A stretch of 41,949 nt of DNA, taken from Oscillatoriaceae cyanobacterium Prado104. GTDB lineage: Bacteria; Cyanobacteriota; Cyanobacteriia; Cyanobacteriales; Microcoleaceae. Each line of letters begins with the position of its first letter. Within the stretch, counting starts at the first letter, position 1. A program made the translations under genes and the position numbers. Below, one piece after another: positions 1-7,087 of this stretch. The stretch spans positions 1 to 41,949 of the forward strand of contig JALOON010000061.1 in NCBI GenBank assembly GCA_025454405.1. The letters run 5' to 3'. Under the pieces are notes generated by a model, which was not told the origin of the DNA, did not search any database, and saw nothing but the letters and a program-made list of their open reading frames with translations.

Positions 1-101
1 AACGTAGTCCATTTCGGTTTTTTTTTACTTGCGAGCGTACTTGAGAATGTAAGAGGTTCATCAATTCTTCAATTACTCCTTGTTCCCTCATTGCCCGTGT
101 T

Positions 102-261
102 GGCAGCCGATCGCCCGTGACGACAGCCGATCGCTCGTGGCGGCAGCCGATCGCCCGTGACGACAGCCGATCGCTCGTGGCGGCAGCCGATCGCTCGTGG
201 TGGCAGCCGATCGCTCGTGGTGGCAGCCGATCGCCCGTGGTGGCAGCCGATCGCTCGTGAC
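102..261. repeat. 20-bp tandem repeat, 8 copies
   Basis: Eight uninterrupted 20-base units, each a variant of GGCAGCCGATCGCTCGTGGT, differing mainly at the C/T after CGATCGC and at the last two bases. Every unit holds a CGATCG core. Because 20 is not a multiple of three, the array cannot be an in-frame coding repeat. It ends 17 bases before the start of a DUF4058 remnant and may mark where that gene was broken. There are no spacers, so it is not CRISPR. The first 101 bases of the window hold only a T9 tract and nothing else I recognise. Confidence 0.95.
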
Positions 262-277
262 GGGCGATCGTGAAAAG

Positions 278-454
278 ATGTCAAATGGGTTCTATACAGT
301 AAATGTAGCTGTTTTGTCGCCTCCAGCACAACCCGTGACGGTAACGCTTCCTATGCCGGAAATTATTAAGGAACGTTATTTAGAGATCCGAGGAGTGGAT
401 ACCAAAGAAGTAGTCACAACGATCGAAATCTTATCTCGCAGTCAGCCATTTTGA
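278..454 (+). pseudogene. DUF4058 family protein, internal remnant
   Basis: An open frame of 58 codons whose middle (PMPEIIKERYLEIRGVDTKE, then a stretch ending IEILS) matches the central conserved part of cyanobacterial DUF4058 proteins, where IEILSPKNKR normally follows. Whole members run to about 250 residues, so both ends are missing. After IEILS the frame changes to unrelated residues and stops. The 5' side is replaced by the 20-bp tandem array. The ATG at 278 is chance or a relic and I do not expect a working product. The family assignment is from memory of the conserved core. DUF4058 has no firmly known function. Confidence 0.7.
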
Positions 455-654
455 TATTGACAATTCTGTAAATTTCGGGATTGCTGCAATCTGCTGACCC
501 TTCACCGAAGGCTTCGCCTGCACCCGCATCTGCCTGCATCGGCGGAAAAATACCTCCCCGGTTCCTCAATGATTCCCAGCGACAACTTTTCATCCGGAAT
601 TCTCCCCAAAGCAAAAGAAATATGCTAAGAAGTTCCCGATGCCCCGATGGAGGT

Positions 655-1110
655 ATGCCACCCAAAGCCCACCTAGAATCTCACCTGACGGCGGAGGAGC
701 TCAAATTTCGCTACCGGCAGGCAGAAGACACCACAGAATCCCGCCGCTGGCACTTGCTGTTGTTAGTCTCGCGAAATTGGACTATCAAACAAGCAGCTCA
801 AGTCGTAGGTCTCAACTACGACTACGCCAAAGAAATTGTCCAGCGTTACAACCGAGAAGGGCCCAACTCTGTTCGCAATCGCAGCGGCGAGCGCCAGCCC
901 CCTCCCGCTAAATCTTTGCTGACTCCCGAACAGCAAGAAGAACTCCGAGAAGCACTGCAAGGCCCGGCCCCCGACGGCGGATCTTGGACTGGTCCCAAAG
1001 TAGCTCGCTGGATTGCTGAAAAAACAGGTGTCGATCGTGTTTGGCCCCAACGCGGTTGGGATTATCTCAAGCGCTTAGGTGTTGACTGGCGGCGCCGACG
1101 CCGAAAGTAG
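655..1110 (+). CDS. IS630-type helix-turn-helix protein without DDE domain
   Basis: Predicted 151-residue basic protein that is all DNA-binding region: a helix-turn-helix (WTIKQAAQVVGLNYDYAKEI), a linker rich in Arg and Pro, a second winged-helix-like part (LTPEQQEELREAL to GVDRVWPQRGWDYLKRLGV), and an Arg-rich end. This is the layout of the N-terminal half of IS630/Tc1-like transposases; the DDE catalytic half is absent and nothing downstream encodes it. Stand-alone proteins of this kind are common in filamentous cyanobacteria. The ATG at 655 touches a GGAGG and is too close to use it; the in-frame ATG at 622 is the alternative. It may be a domesticated DNA-binding protein or a transposase relic. 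No terminal inverted repeats were seen. Confidence 0.7.
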   Translation: MPPKAHLESHLTAEELKFRYRQAEDTTESRRWHLLLLVSRNWTIKQAAQVVGLNYDYAKEIVQRYNREGPNSVRNRSGERQPPPAKSLLTPEQQEELREALQGPAPDGGSWTGPKVARWIAEKTGVDRVWPQRGWDYLKRLGVDWRRRRRK

Positions 1111-1135
1111 AGCCCTGCGCAATATTTACTGTATC

Positions 1136-1158
1136 TGTAGGGTGCGCGCCGCGCACCT
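1136..1158. repeat. Short palindromic GTGCGCGCCGCGCAC repeat
   Basis: The motif GTAGGGTGCGCGCCGCGCACC is a self-complementary hairpin core. Near copies lie at about 17583-17607 (GGTGCGCGCTGCGCACC) and, more decayed, at 39528-39549. It sits between the HTH gene and the serine hydrolase gene. Confidence 0.75.
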
Positions 1159-1276
1159 CTTTAAATAAAGTGTTCTTGTCGCGATTGCCGCATAGGTAAG
1201 CGCGAAATGCGCGCGATCGACTTTTTTCGGCACAACAGCGATATATTAAATTGTGGTTGTGTTGAGGATGTTAATT

Positions 1277-2578
1277 ATGCTGGGCTTTCGGCGTTTTTTG
1301 CCTGCTGCTAACAAGACTGCAGCAGTGCTAGCTGGAATCGGATTAGTTCAGGTGCTGACGATCGCGCATTCATTTTCTCAATCATCTAACCTCCGCTCTC
1401 TCGACGAACTATACAAAATCCGCGATCGCCTGATCGCTCAATTAGAAAACCCTGGTTCTCCTTCGCCAGAACCCAGCTTTTTCTCCCGCTTGGTTCCCTT
1501 CACTGCTAATTCACAAGAAACCGCGATCGAAGATTTGCAAGCAGTAGAGGTTCAAATATTAGTAGAACAGCGAGCTAACGATAATTTCCAGCAAGCAGTG
1601 CGTTTGGCTGCCCGAGCCGTAGAAACTGGCAGACAGCAAGATGGGTCGATCGAATCCGCGCAGCAAACTCAATTTTTGTGGCAAAAAGCGATCGACAATT
1701 TAGCAGAAATTCCTCAAAATTCATTTTTAGCTCGTTTGACTGCTGCAAAAAACCAAGAATACAGCGACAATTTAACAGCAGCCTCGGCTCGATTGCAGCA
1801 AGCAAAATCCAATCTTTTGGGCGCGTTCGCCCAAGAAAGCGGTTTGTCTGGGAAAGCTTCGATCGGCGTTTGCAACCTGTCGAGACATTGCGTTAACCTG
1901 CGGGGCGATGTGCCTCCCGTCAGTCCGGCAAGCTTAATTAAAGTTCCGGTTGCTGTTGCTTTAATGGATAAAGTCGAAAAAGAAAAAATTAATTTGAACC
2001 AACCAGTCTTTGTTAATCGCAGTAATTTCACTGAAGATGCCTCGACGCGGATTGTATCGCCGAAAAACTATCCGCTGCAGACGCTGCTCGAAGAAATGAT
2101 CGATCGCAGCAGCAATACCGCTACCAATCAACTCATAGATTATTTGGGATGGGATTATATCAATCGATCGCTAGCAAATCGCAACTACCAAGTCACCCGC
2201 GTCAAATCCAAATTAATCGGTGAAAGAATTAGACCTGCCAATCTCGGTATCGGCCCCAATCGCTTAACTGCTAACGAACTCACCGAAATGATGGTGCAAA
2301 TTTACAACGGCGAAACACCGGGTGCTAAACTGTTAGTAGAGATTCTGAACCAGCAGTACGATCGCAAATTGGGATTTGCTGCTTTGCAAGGAACTCAAGC
2401 TCAATGGCTGGGCGAAAAAACCGGGGAAAATTCTCTCGTTCTCGGCACAACTTTAGCAATGAACGTAGACGGCGAAGCATATATTATTACCGTAATTGAC
2501 AGCGGTGGCAGAGATCCACAAATTCGCCAGTCTATTTCTAAAATTGCCGATTATATTAGTAAGAATCCCGGCTTTTAA
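1277..2578 (+). CDS. Serine hydrolase, class A beta-lactamase-like fold
   Basis: About 433 residues. The N-terminus has a hydrophobic segment (roughly residues 13-32, AAVLAGIGLVQVL) that should be a signal anchor or signal peptide, so the enzyme is extracytoplasmic. Residues ~40-190 form a charged, probably helical region. The C-terminal half carries the penicillin-recognising motifs in order: SxxK (SLIK, Ser219 and Lys222), SxN (SSN near 278-280) and KTG (381-383). These define serine beta-lactamases and D-Ala-D-Ala peptidases. I see no clear class A Glu166 motif, so cell-wall peptidase activity is as likely as drug hydrolysis. Start: the ATG at 1277 has GAGG nine bases upstream; ATG 1268 and GTG 1253 are in-frame alternatives. 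The kinase gene follows after 24 bases, so cotranscription is likely. Confidence 0.85.
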   Translation: MLGFRRFLPAANKTAAVLAGIGLVQVLTIAHSFSQSSNLRSLDELYKIRDRLIAQLENPGSPSPEPSFFSRLVPFTANSQETAIEDLQAVEVQILVEQRANDNFQQAVRLAARAVETGRQQDGSIESAQQTQFLWQKAIDNLAEIPQNSFLARLTAAKNQEYSDNLTAASARLQQAKSNLLGAFAQESGLSGKASIGVCNLSRHCVNLRGDVPPVSPASLIKVPVAVALMDKVEKEKINLNQPVFVNRSNFTEDASTRIVSPKNYPLQTLLEEMIDRSSNTATNQLIDYLGWDYINRSLANRNYQVTRVKSKLIGERIRPANLGIGPNRLTANELTEMMVQIYNGETPGAKLLVEILNQQYDRKLGFAALQGTQAQWLGEKTGENSLVLGTTLAMNVDGEAYIITVIDSGGRDPQIRQSISKIADYISKNPGF

Positions 2579-2602
2579 AAATGTGAAAAATTTCAAAAAT
2601 CT

Positions 2603-5152
2603 ATGTGTTTGAATCCAGGGGATGTTCTGCGCGATCGCTATCAAATTATTGCCGAATTGGGGCGGGGAGGGTTTGCGATTACCTATACGGCTAACGACCT
2701 GCATCAACCCGAAAATTCTCCTTGTGTTGTTAAGGAAATTCAGCCACCTGAATCGAACGATCCGGGAGTTCTTCGGGAAGCAGAATCGCAATTTAACAGA
2801 GAATTTATCACCCTCCAAAGACTGAATAATTGCGATCGCATTCCCAACAATTGCGAGCGTCGCATTCCCCATCTAATCGATAGGTTTCAAGAACGGGGAA
2901 AATTCTACTTGATCCAGGAATACATTCCCGGACAGCCACTGAGGGACGAACTAACTACAGGTATGCGATTGACGCAAGAACAAGTAATTGTTCTGTTGCA
3001 GGAGATTCTCTCAATTATGGAGTTCGTTCACGGACGGGGAATGGTTCACCGAGACATTCATCCCGGCAACCTCATCAGACGTTCGTGCGATAGTTCGATC
3101 GTGTTGATAGATTTTGGGGCAGTTAGAGAAATCAGCACTTTGGGCGTTACTAATTCCGGCGAGATCTCGACAACGCAAGCAATCGGCATCCGCGGCTATA
3201 TGCCAGCCGAACAACTCTTGATGCCCTGGAGTCCTCAACCCTATAACGATATCTACGCGATCGGGGCGATCGCACTTCAAGCCCTCACAAACATACATCC
3301 TAACAATTTGCCGCGAGATCCCCAGACTTGCGAACTCCTGTGGCACTTCTCTACTCCCGATCGAGAACTCCCGCAGGTTAGCGATAGTTTGAGAATAGTT
3401 TTAAACAAAATGGTACGCTTTGCATACTGCGATCGCTATCAATCCGCGACTGAAATTTTGGAGGATTTGCGATCGGTAACAGCACCACCGCCACCACCGC
3501 CACTGCTTTCACAACCACAAGTGTCCCCTGAACCTCAACCCAAATGGCAAGATATATTGAGAATTTGCTTGTTAGTCGCGATCGCGGGATTCGCCGGCTT
3601 AGGAGCATTTTTCATACACAACTTTTCTCAACCTAAAAATTCTCCTTTAATCCAGATAGATGCTTTGAGTGGTGGCGAGGAAACCCCGATCGCAAATTCG
3701 CCTTCTAAGTCAAAAACAAAAGCAGTTTTTATCCAGGGAGATGCTTTGAGTGGCGGCGAGGAAATCCTGATAAAAAATTCTTCTCCTCGATCAAAAATTA
3801 AAGCAGTTGAGGAGTTTGCAAAATCAAATTATTCATTAGCTTTTGAGTCATTCAAAAAATCGTGGAATCATGACTATATCAAAGATCCAGAAACTTTAAT
3901 TTACATGAATAATACCTTTCTGGAAGCTAACAATATTCCTTATTACACAATAGCTGTGGCTCTTCCTGTTAGTAACCGGAAAAATCCCGATCGTTCTGTT
4001 TACATGGAGGATCGGGGGAAAGAATTTCTGCGCGGAGTGGCTCAAGCGCAAACAGAAGTTAATTTGGGATTGCCGAATTCTAGCAGCGATCGAGACTTGC
4101 CCGGTCGAGTTTTTTTACCACGTAAAGCCATTAACGGCAAAGGTCTGAAAATCATTATTGCTGATGATGAAAACGATGGGGAGAAGGCAAAACAAAGAGC
4201 AATTTCTCTGGTCGATCGACCCGATATTTTAGCAGTTGTCGGTCACGGTAGCAGCGAGATGACGATGCAATCTGTAGATATTTACAATAACAATAATCTG
4301 GTTTTGATGTCTCCGGGTGCAGCTACGGAAGAACTGACCTACGAACCTAGAAAAAATTTCTTTCGGAATATATATACGAGCAGTGTCATCGCTAAAGATT
4401 TAGCAAAATACCTCAGAGAAAAAAAACAAAAACAAGCAGCTATTTTATACAATCCGGGAAGCCCTTTTGGGGAATCTTTTAAGGAAGAGTTCACAAAGTA
4501 TTTTCAAAATAGCCGAGGGAGAAAGATAGTCTCGGTTCGCGATTTTGATTTATCTAAACAAGACTTCAACGCCGCAAGAGCGATCGAGGAAATGCGGGCA
4601 AAAGGAGAAACTGCGATCGTGTTAGTTCCAGACCCTCATTTGACGGTATCCCTAGACAGAGCATTTGAGATAATCAAACTTAATGGCGATCGCAATTGGA
4701 TTGTCGGGGCATGGACGCTGGCGTTTCCGCAAATGTTAGAAGAGGCATCGAAGCAAAAGCAAAATTTGTTTAAAAAACTCGTCTTTTCTGTTAGCTGGCA
4801 TTCCTTAAGTAGTCCCAACAAAGAATTTCCCCAACAGGCTCGATCGCTGTGGAGAGAAGAGGGAAATACTCGAATGGCTTCAGCTTACGATGCAACTCGC
4901 GCCATGATAAAAGCTTTGGAAATGCAGCCAACACCCAGTCGCGAAGGAATGCAAAAAATGCTGGTTTCTCCCGATTTTACCGCTTATGGAGCAACAGGAA
5001 CTATTAAGTTTAACTCGCCGACAAATGGCGATCGCAAAAATCCTCCCAGCGACTTGGTGCATATTGTAAAATGTGCAAAAGAGCAGTTCGGTCTCACTTT
5101 TGTTCCAGTCAAGTATCCGACAGCGGCAGCGGCAGGTTTAAAGTGCGAATAA
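2603..5152 (+). CDS. Ser/Thr protein kinase fused to a periplasmic ligand-binding domain
   Basis: 849 residues in three parts. Residues 10-290 are an Hanks-type kinase: glycine loop GRGGFAITY (20-28), catalytic Lys44 in VVKEI, HRD at 149-151, DFG at 170-172, and PAEQ in place of APE. The catalytic-loop HRDxK lysine is His here (HRDIHPGN). A proline run (295-300) leads to one membrane helix at about 320-338. After it comes a linker with an internal duplication and then a type 1 periplasmic-binding-protein fold (about 445-835) like branched-chain amino acid receptors. The inferred topology is kinase inside, ligand domain outside. Fusions of this design are annotated in other cyanobacteria; their ligands are generally unknown. 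The first gene of the likely pair is the serine hydrolase 24 bases upstream. A palindromic repeat begins 4 bases after the stop. Confidence 0.9.
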   Translation: MCLNPGDVLRDRYQIIAELGRGGFAITYTANDLHQPENSPCVVKEIQPPESNDPGVLREAESQFNREFITLQRLNNCDRIPNNCERRIPHLIDRFQERGKFYLIQEYIPGQPLRDELTTGMRLTQEQVIVLLQEILSIMEFVHGRGMVHRDIHPGNLIRRSCDSSIVLIDFGAVREISTLGVTNSGEISTTQAIGIRGYMPAEQLLMPWSPQPYNDIYAIGAIALQALTNIHPNNLPRDPQTCELLWHFSTPDRELPQVSDSLRIVLNKMVRFAYCDRYQSATEILEDLRSVTAPPPPPPLLSQPQVSPEPQPKWQDILRICLLVAIAGFAGLGAFFIHNFSQPKNSPLIQIDALSGGEETPIANSPSKSKTKAVFIQGDALSGGEEILIKNSSPRSKIKAVEEFAKSNYSLAFESFKKSWNHDYIKDPETLIYMNNTFLEANNIPYYTIAVALPVSNRKNPDRSVYMEDRGKEFLRGVAQAQTEVNLGLPNSSSDRDLPGRVFLPRKAINGKGLKIIIADDENDGEKAKQRAISLVDRPDILAVVGHGSSEMTMQSVDIYNNNNLVLMSPGAATEELTYEPRKNFFRNIYTSSVIAKDLAKYLREKKQKQAAILYNPGSPFGESFKEEFTKYFQNSRGRKIVSVRDFDLSKQDFNAARAIEEMRAKGETAIVLVPDPHLTVSLDRAFEIIKLNGDRNWIVGAWTLAFPQMLEEASKQKQNLFKKLVFSVSWHSLSSPNKEFPQQARSLWREEGNTRMASAYDATRAMIKALEMQPTPSREGMQKMLVSPDFTAYGATGTIKFNSPTNGDRKNPPSDLVHIVKCAKEQFGLTFVPVKYPTAAAAGLKCE
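3646..3810 (+). repeat. Internal tandem duplication in the kinase linker
   Basis: Two adjacent copies, about 27 residues each, begin IQIDALSGGEE and IQGDALSGGEE and end in similar Lys/Ser-rich stretches. The DNA of the two copies is also alike (GATGCTTTGAGTGGTGGCGA against GATGCTTTGAGTGGCGGCGA), so the duplication is recent. It lies directly after the membrane helix, where it would lengthen the stalk between membrane and ligand domain. Confidence 0.85.
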
Positions 5153-5155
5153 AAA

Positions 5156-5217
5156 CGGTTTGTAGTGGGGACTTTAGTCCGTAAAATTGAGCGGACTAAA
5201 GTCCGCACTACGAACTT
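5156..5217. repeat. GTAGTG-ACTTTAGTCC palindromic element, copy A
   Basis: Imperfect long hairpin: the left arm GGTTTGTAGTGGGGACTTTA and its continuation GTCCG pair with the right arm CGGACTAAAGTCCGCACTAC followed by GAAC. It starts 4 bases after the kinase stop codon. Related copies lie at 6134-6193, 17269-17327 and 35782-35841, with a half copy at 39591-39617. Confidence 0.9.
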
Positions 5218-5256
5218 TGCAGGTTGAAAGTGCGATCGACATTGAGGAATTAGAAA

Positions 5257-6093
5257 ATGCCCCACACCAAACTTAGCGTTGATGTCAAAGGAACGGGATT
5301 TCCCATCCTCTGTTTGCACGGACATCCCGGTTCCGGCTACTGCATGTCCGTCTTTACGGAACACCTATCAAAACGCTTTCAAACCATCGCCCCCGACTTG
5401 CGGGGCTACGGTAAAAGCCGCACATCCATTCCTTTTGAAATGACGGATCACTTGCTCGATTTAGAAGCACTTTTAGACAGATTTCAAATTAATAAATGCT
5501 CGATCCTCGGATGGTCTTTAGGAGGAATTTTAGCCCTCGAATTAGCAATGAGATACCCGCAGCGAGTTGCAGGTTTGATCGTACTCGCATCGGCAGCAAA
5601 ACCGAGAGGCAGTCACCCTCCGATTTCTTGGCAAGATAACTTTTACACTGGTGTAGCTGGAATTATTAATTGGGCAATACCTGGGTGGCAGTGGAATATC
5701 GATACTTTTGGCAAGCGATCGCTCTTTCGCTACTTGATAAATCAGCATACACCAACGCCTTACCGCTATCTAGCCGCTGCCGGCACCCCCGCCTACCTGC
5801 AAACTTGCAACGTTGCTACTCAAGCCTTAAATACCGCTTTGAGGGCTGGATACAACCGACTCGAACACCTAGGCGACATTCAATGTCCCGCTTTAGTTTT
5901 AGCAGGAGAGGGCGACAGACATATCACCCCAACATCGAGTTTGGAAACAGCCAGCCACCTCCCGCAATGTCAGTGGCAATGCTATCCCAATACAGCCCAC
6001 TTATTCCCTTGGGAAATTCCCGATCGCGTCCTCGCAGACATCGATCGCTGGCTAGATTCTTTCCCCCAAGAATTGAACAATTCCAAGTTTTGA
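5257..6093 (+). CDS. Alpha/beta-fold hydrolase
   Basis: 278 residues, single-domain alpha/beta hydrolase without signal peptide. Seen: oxyanion region LHGHPGSG near residue 20, nucleophile elbow GWSLGG near 88-93, acid GEGDRHI near 218 and histidine in NTAHLFPWE near 247, giving a full Ser-Asp-His triad in the usual order. The size and motifs resemble the esterase, epoxide-hydrolase and haloperoxidase-like group; the substrate cannot be told from the sequence. The gene stands alone behind repeat copy A, with copy B downstream. Start at ATG 5257; AGGAATTAGAAA upstream is a weak ribosome site. Confidence 0.85.
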   Translation: MPHTKLSVDVKGTGFPILCLHGHPGSGYCMSVFTEHLSKRFQTIAPDLRGYGKSRTSIPFEMTDHLLDLEALLDRFQINKCSILGWSLGGILALELAMRYPQRVAGLIVLASAAKPRGSHPPISWQDNFYTGVAGIINWAIPGWQWNIDTFGKRSLFRYLINQHTPTPYRYLAAAGTPAYLQTCNVATQALNTALRAGYNRLEHLGDIQCPALVLAGEGDRHITPTSSLETASHLPQCQWQCYPNTAHLFPWEIPDRVLADIDRWLDSFPQELNNSKF

Positions 6094-6133
6094 GTTTTGA
6101 GATCGCATCCGATCGATCGACAATAAAAAATAA

Positions 6134-6193
6134 GGTTCGTAGTGAGGACTTAAGTCCGCAAAATGATGGGGACTATAGTCCCAACTACAAACC
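6134..6193. repeat. GTAGTG-ACTTTAGTCC palindromic element, copy B
   Basis: Same family as at 5156-5217, more diverged in the arms (GGTTCGTAGTGAGGACTTAA left; GACTATAGTCCCAACTACAA right). It begins 40 bases after the hydrolase stop codon, between two convergent genes. Confidence 0.85.
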
Positions 6194-6295
6194 ATTTTTA
6201 TGACTCGCAATCGATCGGGCACTCTCTCGCGCCGCTCTTAGCAAATAATTGACAAAAAGTCAAGAGTTTTGCATTTAAAACTCAACGCTTCCCAA

Positions 6296-6577
6296 CTACG
6301 ACTGACCGCTAAAAATAGGCCACATACCCCCGTCACCAATCTTTCCCAGATCGTCTGCAACCGTCAAATCAATAGGTTTGCAGCGCACGATCGCAACACT
6401 AAGACCTTGGGCTCCTTCACTTTCTAAGTCTTCTATATATCCTGCTTTTGCGGCTTCTGCCTCTTGGGCGGTCAAGAACGGACCAAAATAGTAAGTACAG
6501 CGAGGCGCTGAAGTTTTGATTTCAACCCAGCAAGCCAATCCGAAAAAGTTAAGCAAGCTAATCAAGAGTTCTTTCAT
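6296..6577 (-). CDS. DUF1816 domain-containing protein
   Basis: 93 residues beginning MKELLISLLNFFGLACWVEI. The pattern WVEIKT, CTYYFGPF, EAEAAKAGYIEDLESEGAQG and VAIVRCKPIDLT is that of DUF1816, a small cyanobacterial family of unknown function that I recall being found near rlmB-like genes. The start was moved in from an upstream in-frame codon at 6625 because the family begins at MKELL. It lies on the same strand as the RlmB-like gene, but about 510 bases separate them, so cotranscription is not certain. Confidence 0.8.
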   Translation of the reverse strand: MKELLISLLNFFGLACWVEIKTSAPRCTYYFGPFLTAQEAEAAKAGYIEDLESEGAQGLSVAIVRCKPIDLTVADDLGKIGDGGMWPIFSGQS

Positions 6578-6862
6578 GTGCTTTTCTAAATGTATTTGAC
6601 AGTTTTTCCTGAGCGATGCGGGCATAGCCTGCGACCTATTGACACTTCTTTTTTATACTGTGTTCGATTCGTTTTTTCAATCACCGATATTTTTTTGCTA
6701 ATGTTTGGTAGCCCACGCATAAGTTGAGGTTTTCTCTCGAACTGGGGATCGATCGAGCCTTGTCCCAAGGGATCGCCCGCGCGCGCCAGTGACCTATCGG
6801 TTCATCTTAAATTTGTATAGACGGCAACTTAATTTTCTCGTTCCGCCTAGATTGTTGACTGT

Positions 6863-6887
6863 GTTACCTATTTTTGAAACAGGTAAC
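6863..6887. other. Inverted repeat in the DUF1816 leader region
   Basis: GTTACCT and AGGTAAC form a perfect 7-base inverted repeat around an 11-base loop. It lies in the 510-base stretch between the RlmB-like gene and DUF1816 on the minus strand. It could be a protein site or a weak hairpin; there is no U-run to support a terminator. Apart from this and a doubtful ORF at 6864-7091, I see nothing in 6578-7087. Confidence 0.4.
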
Positions 6888-7087
6888 ATCAGTCTTGGAT
6901 CTGTGAAGTTCCTTGCCATCAATTACAACTTTTGACGCTTCCCCACCTTGTCGGTTGAAAAACATTTGGAAATCGCAATGACCTGGGGCTAGGAGCAGCC
7001 GGATCGTCTTGTTTATCAACTTTTGATGCGGCTTTATGCTAGCACAGATTAGCAATTGCGATCGGGCAAAGATGCGCGATCTGTCTG

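Noticed and set aside
102..261. CRISPR array
   Set aside because: Units of 20 bases are contiguous with no spacers; it is a simple tandem repeat.
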